Shown: positions 45,256-54,689 of the stretch, one piece after another | Layout: the number at the start of each line of letters is the position of its first letter | How positions within the stretch are numbered: position 1 is the stretch's first letter | DNA from: Clostridia bacterium | GTDB taxonomy: Bacteria; Bacillota; Clostridia; Saccharofermentanales; Saccharofermentanaceae | Direction: 5' to 3' | Length of the DNA: 64,000 nt | NCBI GenBank assembly: GCA_016287245.1 | Contig: JAEEWG010000012.1 | Location: 22,706-86,705, forward strand | The notes under the pieces: generated by a model | The model's input: the letters and a program-made list of their open reading frames with translations, nothing else | Databases searched by the model: none | What the model was told of the DNA's origin: nothing | Translations under genes and position numbers: made by a program

Positions 45256-46149
45256 ATGAGATTGAGCAGGATCGATCTACATATGCATTCGACGGTATCC
45301 GACGGAACGGATTCCCCGCTTGACCTTCTCCAAAAAGTCAGAGAGGCCGGGCTTCTTTATTTTTCTCTTTCCGATCACGATGCGATCGAAGGCAATCAGG
45401 AGATCCTCTCTTCTCTAAAAGAAGGCGACCCCAAGTTTCTCACCGGTGTCGAGTTCTCCTGTAAAGATGAGGTCGGAAAATACCACATCCTGGGATACGG
45501 CTTTGACCCGGAGCACGATGCGATCCGAAAGGTCGTAAAGGCCGGCCACGATGTCCGGATCACCCTCCTTCACGAAAGGCTTCTGTTTCTTAAGGAGAAT
45601 TTCGATATCACTTTTCCGGAAGAAGAGCTCGATGCGCTTCTTTCTCTTAAGAATCCCGGGAAGCCCCACTTGGCTGCGCTTCTCGTAAAGGCAGGGCACG
45701 CCCGGGACAAGAAGGATGCCTTCGAGAATTTTCTAAACAAGATCCCGAATAAGGACCGCTACACGCACCCGAAGGATGCGATCGACGGGATATTACTGTC
45801 TGGCGGCATCCCCGTGCTGGCGCACCCCTTCTACGGGACATCCACCGAATGGATCGCAAGCGATGCTCTTGCGGCGCGTGTCCGCCACTTAAAAGATCTG
45901 GGACTTATGGGCCTTGAGGCCTTCCACTCCCGCTTTTCCGCAGAAAACAGCCGGGAGATCTTGGATCTATCTCATCAGTTCGACCTTCTCGTCACCGCAG
46001 GAAGCGACTACCATGGGGATAACAAAAAGGTAGCTATCGGCGAGATCACCAGAGAAGAAACGCCTTTTACCGGGGCTTTCTCCGAAGGAAATATAGAGAA
46101 GCTCCCTAAGGGGCTGCAGGATTTTTTTGCCCGGAGGATAATGGGATGA
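45256..46149 (+). CDS. PHP-domain phosphoesterase
   Basis: 297 residues. Metal-binding motifs DLHMHSTVSDGT, SLSDHDAIEG, VEFSC, VLAHPFY and GSDYHGDN. Family members hydrolyse nucleoside 3',5'-bisphosphate or short RNA, or dephosphorylate small molecules. GGAAAGGAG ribosome site. Overlaps the next gene by four bases. Confidence 0.92.
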   Translation: MRLSRIDLHMHSTVSDGTDSPLDLLQKVREAGLLYFSLSDHDAIEGNQEILSSLKEGDPKFLTGVEFSCKDEVGKYHILGYGFDPEHDAIRKVVKAGHDVRITLLHERLLFLKENFDITFPEEELDALLSLKNPGKPHLAALLVKAGHARDKKDAFENFLNKIPNKDRYTHPKDAIDGILLSGGIPVLAHPFYGTSTEWIASDALAARVRHLKDLGLMGLEAFHSRFSAENSREILDLSHQFDLLVTAGSDYHGDNKKVAIGEITREETPFTGAFSEGNIEKLPKGLQDFFARRIMG

Positions 46150-47318
46150 AGAAAGAAAAAACACAGAAAGAAAAGAAAAAACTGACGAAGAAGCGCCTGG
46201 CGCTTCGGATCGTGCTCTGCATACTCAGCACTCTCCTTCTGATCGTGGCCGGCTACGTCATCTACGTCTTTGCCAGCTACCACAGGATCCCCGATAACCA
46301 GGTCCTGACCCCACAGCCGGATTCGCTCTCTTATGCTACCATGGGCCGCGTTCCTCCGCAGAGGATCGGCGTTGTCCCCGGCGAGCAGACCTATTCCATC
46401 ATGACATATAACATCGGATTCGGCGCCTATACGCCCGATTACAGTTTCTTCATGGACGGCGGCAAATACTCCTGGGCGCGAAGCGAAGACGGCCTGAAGG
46501 AGAATCTTAAGGATATCGCGGACCTGATCAATGACTGCGATCCCGATTTCGTCGTTCTTCAGGAGGTCGATGAAAGCGGCACGAGGACCTATCACGTCAA
46601 CGAGGTCTCTTACATGCAGGCCACCGACTACTACCAGTCCGTCTATGCCCGAAACTTCGACTCGCCGTTTCTTTTCTGGCCGCTCAATGAACCGCACGGT
46701 GCCAATAAATCCGGTCTCCTTACGCTTTCGAAGGCCTACATCAGCTCGGCGCTCCGAAGGAGCCTTCCGGTCGCGGACTCGATCACGAAGATCGTCGACT
46801 ACGACCGCGCCTACACCATCTCCCGCATCCCCTTGGGAGGCGCTCCGGGAACCACTTCCGACGCGGATCTTTCTGGGAAGGAACTGGTCATCTTCAATGT
46901 CCATCTGTCCGCCTACTCCACGGGATCTGTCCGTGAGCAGCAGCTCAGCATGCTTTTCGAAGATCTCCAGAAAGAATATGCCGCCGGAAACTACGTCATC
47001 TGCGGCGGCGACTTTAACCACAATCTCCGAAATGGCGGAAGTGACAAAGCCCCCGGCTGGGCCCAGCCCTTCCCAAGAGAAGTATTCCCGAGCACCTTCT
47101 CCTTCGGTTTCGATCAGGAAGGCGTCGAAGTCAACATCTCTCACGACAGCTGCAGAAACGCCGACGAGGCCTATAACCCGGAAACCACATTCACCGTACT
47201 GGCCGACGGCTTCATCGTCTCCAGCAACATCGAAGTCATAAAGTACGAAGCTATGGATCTGCAGTATGCCTACTCCGACCACGACCCCGTCGTTATGGAA
47301 TTCCGGTTGAAAGGGTAA
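46146..47318 (+). CDS. Membrane-anchored endonuclease/exonuclease/phosphatase-family protein
   Basis: 390 residues. Lys-rich N-terminus, one membrane helix (IVLCILSTLLLIVAGYVIYV), then an EEP fold: TYNIGFGAY, FVVLQEVDESG, GGDFNHNLR and a terminal YSDHDPVVMEF. It faces outside and may cleave phospholipids, nucleotides or nucleic acids. Translationally coupled to the PHP gene. Confidence 0.9.
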   Translation: MKKEKTQKEKKKLTKKRLALRIVLCILSTLLLIVAGYVIYVFASYHRIPDNQVLTPQPDSLSYATMGRVPPQRIGVVPGEQTYSIMTYNIGFGAYTPDYSFFMDGGKYSWARSEDGLKENLKDIADLINDCDPDFVVLQEVDESGTRTYHVNEVSYMQATDYYQSVYARNFDSPFLFWPLNEPHGANKSGLLTLSKAYISSALRRSLPVADSITKIVDYDRAYTISRIPLGGAPGTTSDADLSGKELVIFNVHLSAYSTGSVREQQLSMLFEDLQKEYAAGNYVICGGDFNHNLRNGGSDKAPGWAQPFPREVFPSTFSFGFDQEGVEVNISHDSCRNADEAYNPETTFTVLADGFIVSSNIEVIKYEAMDLQYAYSDHDPVVMEFRLKG

Positions 47319-47349
47319 ACAGCCTCCTATGGCTTCCCTGAATGGAACA

Positions 47350-47644
47350 TGCCGTAAATTCTTGCAAAGTCCGATTTTATACGGCAGCTAAATCTGCCGA
47401 CTGCCGTACAAATTGAGAATATCTCATTTTGTACGGCAATTTTATCTCTTTTTTCCGTGTGAAAAGCACTTTTCCGTTTTCATACGGCAACTTTCTTTCC
47501 CAACTGCCGTATAGATTTAAGTTTTCTCATTTCATACGGAAAATCTCCCTGAAACTGCCGTATAAAAAACACTTTTTCATTTTTATACGGCAACTCCTCT
47601 TCAGACCTGCCGTATGATTTCGGAAATCCCGTTTTTATACGGCA
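47350..47644. repeat. Array of six 37-bp inverted-repeat units
   Basis: Each unit starts with TGCCGTA and ends with TACGGCA, 23 bases between. Units begin at 47350, 47402, 47453 (degenerate left arm), 47505 (last base changed), 47556 and 47608. All are exactly 37 bp, spaced by 14 or 15 bp in strict alternation, so the period is 51 or 52 bp. The inner sequences differ but are T-rich before the right arm. No gene is visible in 47319-47733. Confidence 0.85.
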
Positions 47645-47679
47645 GATTGCCAATCACGAACCTACTCAGCCAAGAATAC

Positions 47680-47711
47680 AAAAAAGGGCGCCTCCGTTTT
47701 CGGAGACGCCC
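47680..47711 (-). terminator. Terminator of thyA
   Basis: GGGCGTCTCCG/CGGAGGCGCCC stem with a 4-base loop and a T-run on the minus strand. Confidence 0.88.
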
Positions 47712-47733
47712 TCGCTTTTCCAAATTATAAACC

Positions 47734-48588
47734 TCAGATCCCGAGCTCAAACTTCAGGTTCGGCTTCATCGGATCGTAGTTGATCATCTCAAAATCCTCG
47801 ACCTTGATGTCTTCAAGCTTACAGTTCTTCTCTTTATTCAGCACGAGCATCGGTCCTTCGCCGTCATTTCCGGAGGCGGCTTTCTCTTCTGCTCTTCTTA
47901 GCATCTCATGCGCGTTATTGACATGTCTGTCGTAGATCTGCTCATTGGCGACAAAGTGAGTAAATACACCCGGCTCATACCCGGTCACGCGCGCGATCAT
48001 GATGAGGAAGGCCGCGTACTGGATCTCGTTGATGCCGCCGGCACCGGAAGCCGTCAGCATATCACCGGAGCGCTGGACCATACACATATCGAGGTACTCG
48101 CCGCGCACGTTCCAGATCGTTAAGAAGGCACATGGTGCCAGGCCGGGCGTCTCACGAAGGTCCGCTTCCTGCCAAAGTGACATGATCTTTCTTCTGCCGT
48201 AGGGGTCCTTACGGATATCTTCGATCAGGCGGTTGACGAGATCGTAGCGCTTTACCGTCGCGCCGTATCTTTGGCCGATCGTTCCGTCGCCGATATCCCA
48301 CGGTGTCCACCAGGTGACCCCCATCTCTTCCATCTCCGACAGTACATTCGTCGGATTCTTATAGATTGTGAAGATCTCGCGGATACCGGTCTTCCAGGCC
48401 TGATGGCGGAGCGTGCAGATCGGGAATTCCCCTTTGCTCAGATCGTATTTTCTCGTGACATGGTTGACGCTGATCGTATGCGCCGGCGTGCCGTCCTCAT
48501 ATTTCGGTCTCGGATCGATGTCCTTATAGCCGTTTTCGAGGATATTCTTAATATCCTCCACCAGATATCTGTCCGCCTTGGTCATCAT
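47734..48588 (-). CDS. thyA: Thymidylate synthase
   Basis: 284 residues of the ThyA family, with catalytic Cys in LAPCAFLTIWN (equivalent of the PCH motif but with Ala in place of His) and GGINEIQYAAFLIMIARVTGYEPG. The altered residue after the nucleophile and the short C-terminus set it apart from E. coli ThyA. It may still methylate dUMP, though a related pyrimidine hydroxymethylase-type activity cannot be excluded. Confidence 0.88.
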   Translation of the reverse strand: MMTKADRYLVEDIKNILENGYKDIDPRPKYEDGTPAHTISVNHVTRKYDLSKGEFPICTLRHQAWKTGIREIFTIYKNPTNVLSEMEEMGVTWWTPWDIGDGTIGQRYGATVKRYDLVNRLIEDIRKDPYGRRKIMSLWQEADLRETPGLAPCAFLTIWNVRGEYLDMCMVQRSGDMLTASGAGGINEIQYAAFLIMIARVTGYEPGVFTHFVANEQIYDRHVNNAHEMLRRAEEKAASGNDGEGPMLVLNKEKNCKLEDIKVEDFEMINYDPMKPNLKFELGI

Positions 48589-48604
48589 GTCATAGCCCCC
48601 CGTT

Positions 48605-49687
48605 TCACTTTCTAATGAATTCTACGCCGTTTGCTTTCAGCAGTTCTTCGCCGAAAAGTTCGTTGATCATCCTATTCATCTCTTCTTCCGAAACTGTCGG
48701 AAGATTCGTGTCGTCCATCACCTGAAGGATCTCATCGCTTAAGACCACGCCCTCTTCATCTGCCCCGATCACATAGACCGGTTCCATCCGCGGGATCTCG
48801 ATCTTGATCACATGCATCTGAAGGTCCGGTTCCTTCTTTTCACGATAGACATCCAGCGCCTTTAAGGCCGGATCCAGAACTTCGAAATAGTAGTAACTCG
48901 TGGTGATGGTCATTTTTTCGTAGTACTGTCCATCTCCATCAAAGAAGCCCTGCATGGTCACATACGAAGTCGCGCCATCTGCTCCGCCGACCTCCACGAC
49001 ACCGGACTGCCGGATAAATACCGAGCATCGGCTCCAGGACTCAAATGTATAGACGATCCGAAGGTCGTCCCCGAAGCGCTTGATCACGACATCCAGCCTG
49101 CCGTCGCCGATCCCGTCGATCTTATAAATCAGCTCGGGATCCCCGTCGAGACCGCAGTCCGCATATCCGTACTCGACAAAACGGTCGGACGGGGTCTTCG
49201 ACCAGGCGTGCGCCCAGATAAAGGCCGCAAGTTCCGAAGCGGTCAGAGTATCGGAAGTTAAGTCATCTACGACAAAATCGATGAGCACGGCATCTTTCAG
49301 GAGTTCCTTAAGAGGCGACACATCGATCTTGATCTCGTCCGCTAGAAAAGATCCGTACATCGAAAGTGACTTTTTGCCTTCTACGGTATAGTATTCCTCC
49401 GATGCGGGATCGGTAAGGATCACCTTCGTCGTTTCCGTCGGGGCTTCTGTGACCTCCGTTGTTTCAGTCGCCTCGGTAGTTTCTGTCACTTCCGCAGTTT
49501 CAGAAGAAGGCGGAATTGTTTCCGAAGAGGTCGCCTCCGTAATGGATTCGGTTTCACTTTCTGTGGCCGAAGTCACAACACTCGGGAGCTTTCCTTCTCC
49601 CGGATCTTTATTTGTCTTTCCAGCTGTACAGCCGCTGAGCATCAAAAAAGACAGCGCAGCGGCGATCAGCCGTACCGGTTTTTTCAT
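48605..49687 (-). CDS. Lipoprotein with Thr/Glu-rich stalk
   Basis: 360 residues from the ATG behind AAGGAAGG. Lipobox MLSGC, then a low-complexity stretch of TETTE repeats (~40-95), then a ~260-residue domain not recognised. The stalk pattern is shared with the transglutaminase lipoprotein at 54690, which suggests surface display. Confidence 0.75.
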   Translation of the reverse strand: MKKPVRLIAAALSFLMLSGCTAGKTNKDPGEGKLPSVVTSATESETESITEATSSETIPPSSETAEVTETTEATETTEVTEAPTETTKVILTDPASEEYYTVEGKKSLSMYGSFLADEIKIDVSPLKELLKDAVLIDFVVDDLTSDTLTASELAAFIWAHAWSKTPSDRFVEYGYADCGLDGDPELIYKIDGIGDGRLDVVIKRFGDDLRIVYTFESWSRCSVFIRQSGVVEVGGADGATSYVTMQGFFDGDGQYYEKMTITTSYYYFEVLDPALKALDVYREKKEPDLQMHVIKIEIPRMEPVYVIGADEEGVVLSDEILQVMDDTNLPTVSEEEMNRMINELFGEELLKANGVEFIRK

Positions 49688-49738
49688 GGTGCTGACCTTC
49701 CTTAATGTCCTTAAGGAAAAGTATAGCACAACATCTGC

Positions 49739-51055
49739 TTACTTTGCTTTTCCGTACACATACTTCGGTGTGCCGCCGACGATCATCTTATCTCCGTACT
49801 TGTGGTACGGGAATACCCAGTAGAAGTTCCAGTCGGTCTTGCTGGCATTTTTGTCCGTAAAGGTCGTACCCTTCGTCGTCATGCCGATATAGCCGTACGA
49901 TGCGCCCGGATGAATACCATATACGAGATAGCCTTGCGCGCCGGAACTTCCTGTCCAGGTGAGCTTTACTCCACCCGTTACAGAAGAAGCCTTAAGTCCT
50001 GTCACCGCAAGGCACACGCCCTTGGCATAGACATACTTCTCACATCCGCCCGGGTACATCTTCCCGTTTTCCTGCACATAGGCGAATACCCAGTAATAGT
50101 TGTAGTCGTAATCGAGCGCCTTGGTATCGGTGAAGGCCGTTCCCTTCGTCGTCATGCCGACATAGCCGTATTTTCCGTCTTTCTGCGCATAGACCAGATA
50201 GCCGTCCGCATCTTCCACCGCGCTCCATGAAAGCTTTACCTTATTCTTTCCGGCTGATGTGGCAGAAAGCCCGGTGACCGTCTCAGGTTTCTGCAGTTCA
50301 AGACAAATCGGGATATTCTCCTCGATATTCAGATGAGCTTTAGTCGATTTTTTGGAGTAGCTCGAATATACGTAGCCATCGTTTTCATCTTGCATCTTCG
50401 TTCCGGTCTTGATCAGATCGACCATGATCGGGCAGCTATGGATATCCAGTTTTTTCAGTTTATTTCCGTAGCAGAACATCTTGCGGAGATTCGGATTATT
50501 CCGAAGATCGAGCTTCTCGAGATAATTGGCCTGACAATAGAATTCCTCCAAAAGCGGGTTATGACTCAGATCCAGTTTATCGAACTGGTTATAACCACAG
50601 GACAGATAGATGAGATTCGGGTTATTGCTTAAATCGAGTTCCGTAAGGTAATTTCTGAAGCATATGAGATCCTGAAGCTTCGTGTTCTTGCTTACATCCA
50701 GCTCCGTGAGCTCATTCACCGACACCCGGAGTTTCGTAAGTTCCGTAAAGAATTCAATGCCTTTTACGCTACTGATCTGTTCCTCCGTGATTGAAATCGA
50801 AGTGACAGCGGCAAGTTCTGTATCGTCCAGGACACCATCTTTATCCGCATCAGCCAGATCGCGGATGTATTCCCGGAAGTTTACATCCGGGAAATTATTC
50901 TCGTTGATCGCCACCGATCCCGCCGGAACAAACGGAAGAACATCTCCATCTGCCTTCAAAGTCCGTACTTTTGCTCCAAAAGCTCCGCCCGGGATCGCCA
51001 GGGTTGCTGCCAATGCGGTCATTACCATTGATGTCACCAGTCTCTTTTTGATCAT
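49739..51055 (-). CDS. Secreted LRR protein with FnIII-like repeats (paralogue 1)
   Basis: 438 residues. Signal peptide, an EF-hand-like loop (DADKDGVLDDTE), five to six ~21-residue LRRs (LTELDLSNNPNLIYLSCGYN), then two FnIII-like modules each ending in a conserved YVYAKG or YVYGKAK. No sorting signal. First of three tandem paralogues; the C-terminal halves are nearly identical, which points to recent duplication or gene conversion. Confidence 0.9.
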   Translation of the reverse strand: MIKKRLVTSMVMTALAATLAIPGGAFGAKVRTLKADGDVLPFVPAGSVAINENNFPDVNFREYIRDLADADKDGVLDDTELAAVTSISITEEQISSVKGIEFFTELTKLRVSVNELTELDVSKNTKLQDLICFRNYLTELDLSNNPNLIYLSCGYNQFDKLDLSHNPLLEEFYCQANYLEKLDLRNNPNLRKMFCYGNKLKKLDIHSCPIMVDLIKTGTKMQDENDGYVYSSYSKKSTKAHLNIEENIPICLELQKPETVTGLSATSAGKNKVKLSWSAVEDADGYLVYAQKDGKYGYVGMTTKGTAFTDTKALDYDYNYYWVFAYVQENGKMYPGGCEKYVYAKGVCLAVTGLKASSVTGGVKLTWTGSSGAQGYLVYGIHPGASYGYIGMTTKGTTFTDKNASKTDWNFYWVFPYHKYGDKMIVGGTPKYVYGKAK

Positions 51056-51091
51056 CTCTTCTAGGTCTCCTTCTATGTCATGGAAAGCTTT

Positions 51092-52576
51092 TTACTTCGC
51101 TCTTCCGTATGTGTACTTGGCCGTACCGCCGACGATCATGCTGCCGTCAGCTGCTTTGTGATACGGAAATACCCAGTAGAAAGTATACTCTGTTTTTGAT
51201 GCTTTTGCATCCGTAAATGATGTTCCCTTTGTGGTCATACCGATATATCCATATGATCCGCCCGGACGGATACCGTAGACGAGATATCCGTCAGCACCGG
51301 AAGAAGCTGTCCAGCTAAGCTTCACGCCGCCGTTTACTGAAGAAGCTTTAAGGCCGGTGACCGCAAGTGTCACACCCTTGGCATACACATACTTTTCACA
51401 ACTTCCCGGGACCATATTTCCACAGTCATCTCGGGAATATCCGAATACCCAGTAGTAGTTATAGTCAGTATCGAGTGCATTTGTATCCGTAAAGGTAGTT
51501 CCGGAAGTTGTCATGCCGACATAACCGTATTTCCCGTCCTTTTGTGCATAGACGAGATAACCTTCAGCCTTTTCCGCTGCATCCCATGTGAGGGTTACCT
51601 TGTTCTTCCCTGCGGACGCAGCACTAAGCCCGGTGACTTTTTCCGGAATTGAGTAAATAAGCTGATGTTCAAGAGAAACACATATACTCGATTGAGTAGA
51701 TTTCAAATACGTCTTTGACTCAGTATATATATATTGGCCATCAATATAGTCAGATTCAGTTGACGTCGTCTTCTCATAATTGGTCACATAATCGACCAGT
51801 ATAGGACAATGGGATATATCCAGCTTCGTAAACGGATTATTGTAGCAGGAAACATAACAGAGCAAAGGATTCTTACTGATATCCAGAGTGGCTATAAGAT
51901 TATTTTCGCAGTGCAGTTGATCCAGTTTCGGGTTCTGACTCAGATCCAAACCGGAAATCTTGTTTCCTTCACACGATAAGTCAAACAGTTTCGCATTTTG
52001 GGTCACATCAATGCTGGTAAGCTGATTATAGCTACAGATCAATCTTTCCAGACCAGAGGTTTCACGCAAGTACAGTTTGGTTAACGAATTGTTAGCACAA
52101 TAGAACTCCCTAAGCAGTTTATTGTTTCTTACATCGATTTCTTCCAATTTGTTATAGCTGCAATACAATCTCTTCAGATTTGTATTTTGGGTCACATTCA
52201 GGTAGTTCAACTTGTTACTATTACAGTGCAATACTGTAAGTTTGGGATTGCCACTCAAATCAAGTCTTTGGAGATTATTGATATCACAATCCAATTCAAC
52301 GAGTTCTGTGAAATTCTCTATTCCCTGAAGGCTTTTAATGGACCTCATACTGCAGTCCATCTTTTTGACGGCCGCAAACTCACTCGTACTAATGTATGTA
52401 TCATGGTCTGTATCTACAGTATTCAACAAGAACTTCCGAAAGTTTTCATCCTCGAAATTTCTCTCGTTGATCTGTACATAGTATTCGTCATCTGCATACG
52501 TCTTCGGTGCCGGTTGAGCCATCACGGCCATCACTGAAACCAGCGCCACAGCAAGTGCGATTAAACATTTCTTCAT
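51092..52576 (-). CDS. Secreted LRR protein with FnIII-like repeats (paralogue 2)
   Basis: 494 residues. Signal peptide (LIALAVALVSVMAVMAQPA), EF-hand-like loop with changed residues (DTDHDTYISTSE), about eight LRRs of ~21 residues (NLKRLYCSYNKLEEIDVRNN), and two FnIII-like modules ending YTYGRAK. Ribosome site AAGGAG. It has more LRRs than paralogue 1 and fewer than paralogue 3. Confidence 0.9.
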   Translation of the reverse strand: MKKCLIALAVALVSVMAVMAQPAPKTYADDEYYVQINERNFEDENFRKFLLNTVDTDHDTYISTSEFAAVKKMDCSMRSIKSLQGIENFTELVELDCDINNLQRLDLSGNPKLTVLHCNSNKLNYLNVTQNTNLKRLYCSYNKLEEIDVRNNKLLREFYCANNSLTKLYLRETSGLERLICSYNQLTSIDVTQNAKLFDLSCEGNKISGLDLSQNPKLDQLHCENNLIATLDISKNPLLCYVSCYNNPFTKLDISHCPILVDYVTNYEKTTSTESDYIDGQYIYTESKTYLKSTQSSICVSLEHQLIYSIPEKVTGLSAASAGKNKVTLTWDAAEKAEGYLVYAQKDGKYGYVGMTTSGTTFTDTNALDTDYNYYWVFGYSRDDCGNMVPGSCEKYVYAKGVTLAVTGLKASSVNGGVKLSWTASSGADGYLVYGIRPGGSYGYIGMTTKGTSFTDAKASKTEYTFYWVFPYHKAADGSMIVGGTAKYTYGRAK

Positions 52577-52615
52577 TTTCCAGATCTCCTTTTTTGCGCG
52601 ATACTAGATGCTTCT

Positions 52616-54454
52616 TTACTTTGCTCTTCCGTATGTATACTTGGCCGTACCACCGACGATCATGTTCCCGCCTGCATCCTTATGATACGGGAATACCCAG
52701 TAGAATGTATAGTCCGTATTCGATGCGTTCTTATCTGTAAAAGTCGTACCCTGTGTCGTCATGCCGATATATCCATATGATTCGCCCGGTCGGATACCGT
52801 AGACAAGATATCCTTCGGCTTGGGAAGAAGCTGTCCAGCTAAGTTTGACTCCACCCTTCACAGAAGACGCTTTCAGGTTCGTAACCGCCAAAGTCACACC
52901 CTTGGCATATACATACTTTTCACAGGCTCCGGGGTGCATAAAACCGGCAATATCTTTGGCATAGGCAAATACCCAGTAGTAGTTGTAATCTGTGTCGAGC
53001 GCCTCAGAATCGGTAAATGTTGTTTCCTGAGTCGTCATGCCGATATAGCCGTATTTCCCGTCCTTCTGCGCATAGACGAGATAACCTTCCGCACCTTCGA
53101 CAGCGTCCCAGGTGAGCTTGACCTTATTCTTGCCGGCAGAAGCAGCAGAAAGGTTCGTTACTTTTCCCACAGAAGGAACAGAGGTAATCAGGGTAATATC
53201 TGTATCAAATGCAAAATACTGAGATTCTGTTGAATAAAAATAATAATCGTGCGCGTAACTATTGCCAGTTCCTCTTTCACAATTATCGACCAAGTTTACC
53301 AGTTTCGGGCAAAGATGAATATCTAATACCGTAAGCTTGTTATGCCAGCAACTCAATGTAGTAAGTTCCGTATTCTTGCTCAGATCCAGTGAAGTCAGTC
53401 TGTTCAAATAGCACTCCAATTTCTCAAGAGCAGTATTCTTGCTCAGATCGATCGATCTAAGGCCGAGATTGGAGAAGTCAAGTTCTTTAAGTGCAGGGTT
53501 ACTGGTCACATCCAGTTCAGTCAACGGATTATATGAGCAATCCAATGACTCAAGTTTAGGATTGCTACTGACGTCCAGGATTTTGATTCTATTGTTATAG
53601 AAATTCAAAACTTTCAGCGATTTCATCGCACTGACATTTATTTCAGACAGCTTATTGAGATAACAAAGCAACGTTGTCATCTTTGTGTTTTTATTGAAAA
53701 GCAGGGTCTCCATCTGGTTCTTACTGCAGTCCACTTCGGTAAGAGCCGTATTTTTCCGAAGATCAAGAGTGTTTATTTGATTCGACTGGCATTCCAACTC
53801 CTTCAGAGCTTTGTTGTTTTTAAGATCAAGCTCCGTTAAGCTGTTTTCCCCGCAATACAAATTCTTAAGAGCTGTGCATACGCTAACATCCAGAGAAACC
53901 AATGAATTATCATAGCAATTCAATGACGTAAGTGCAGTACATTTACTTAAATCCAGCGATCCTATCTGATTCGACGAACATTTCAGAAGCGTAAGATTCG
54001 GGCATCCGGTCACATCGAGAGAAGTCAACTTGTTATGGTAACAGTTTATCTCCGTAAGGGCGGGAAGAGTGCCTAAAGTTAGAGATGTCAGTGAGCAACC
54101 CACACATATCACTTTTTTCAACGCTTTGTTGCTGCTCAGATCCAGTGATCCCAAATTACAACCCCTGACTTCCAATTCTTCTAGAGAAGTGAGATATTCG
54201 ATCCCCGACAAACCCTTGATTGTAGATAAGAATTGAATAGACTTGATCTTCTCGATTTCACTTGGAGACAGGTAACCATCACGATCGCTATCTACTTTGT
54301 CTCTCATATACTTCTGAAACCATGGGTCCTTGAAATTCGTATCGTTGATCTCTAGACCGGCCACATCTGCTTTTACACCGGCCGCAGGTATAGAAATTAA
54401 TAAGCCCAAAATGGCAGTAATAAGTAAAGCGGCGCATTTTTTCATCCGTAACAT
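52616..54454 (-). CDS. Secreted LRR protein with FnIII-like repeats (paralogue 3)
   Basis: 612 residues from the ATG behind GGAGG. Signal peptide (CAALLITAILGLLISIPAAG), EF-hand-like loop (DSDRDGYLSPSE), about fifteen LRRs and two FnIII-like modules. The three neighbours differ mainly in repeat number, which fits expansion by unequal recombination. Probably a surface or matrix adhesion protein. Confidence 0.9.
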   Translation of the reverse strand: MLRMKKCAALLITAILGLLISIPAAGVKADVAGLEINDTNFKDPWFQKYMRDKVDSDRDGYLSPSEIEKIKSIQFLSTIKGLSGIEYLTSLEELEVRGCNLGSLDLSSNKALKKVICVGCSLTSLTLGTLPALTEINCYHNKLTSLDVTGCPNLTLLKCSSNQIGSLDLSKCTALTSLNCYDNSLVSLDVSVCTALKNLYCGENSLTELDLKNNKALKELECQSNQINTLDLRKNTALTEVDCSKNQMETLLFNKNTKMTTLLCYLNKLSEINVSAMKSLKVLNFYNNRIKILDVSSNPKLESLDCSYNPLTELDVTSNPALKELDFSNLGLRSIDLSKNTALEKLECYLNRLTSLDLSKNTELTTLSCWHNKLTVLDIHLCPKLVNLVDNCERGTGNSYAHDYYFYSTESQYFAFDTDITLITSVPSVGKVTNLSAASAGKNKVKLTWDAVEGAEGYLVYAQKDGKYGYIGMTTQETTFTDSEALDTDYNYYWVFAYAKDIAGFMHPGACEKYVYAKGVTLAVTNLKASSVKGGVKLSWTASSQAEGYLVYGIRPGESYGYIGMTTQGTTFTDKNASNTDYTFYWVFPYHKDAGGNMIVGGTAKYTYGRAK

Positions 54455-54613
54455 AAACGACCTCCAACACCTTTTTTCCATGTCCCGACCCATTGATCAG
54501 AACACGATTTTCCAACCTTGTATCCTTTGTGTTATAACCCATTTCGAAACCGATTTCGATTAGATTATACCCCAGGACGCCCTATTTTGAATATCCGAAG
54601 TTTTCCAAATAAG

Positions 54614-54659
54614 AAAAGGCTATTTCTCTTTTTGCCAATGAAAAAGAAACAGCCTTTTG
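54614..54659 (-). terminator. Terminator of the transglutaminase lipoprotein gene
   Basis: AAAAGGCT and AGCCTTTT arms extended by A/T-rich pairs into a long stem. Confidence 0.65.
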
Positions 54660-54689
54660 ATGTGTATATATGTTTTTTGAGGGGCTTTT

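Noticed and set aside
47429..47617. 62-codon plus-strand frame with YGNF-like repeats
   Set aside because: It is a by-product of the 37-bp repeat array; no ribosome site and low-complexity composition.
47350..47644. CRISPR array
   Set aside because: Repeats are inverted-repeat ends with variable 23-bp centres, spacers are only 14-15 bp, and there are no cas genes.
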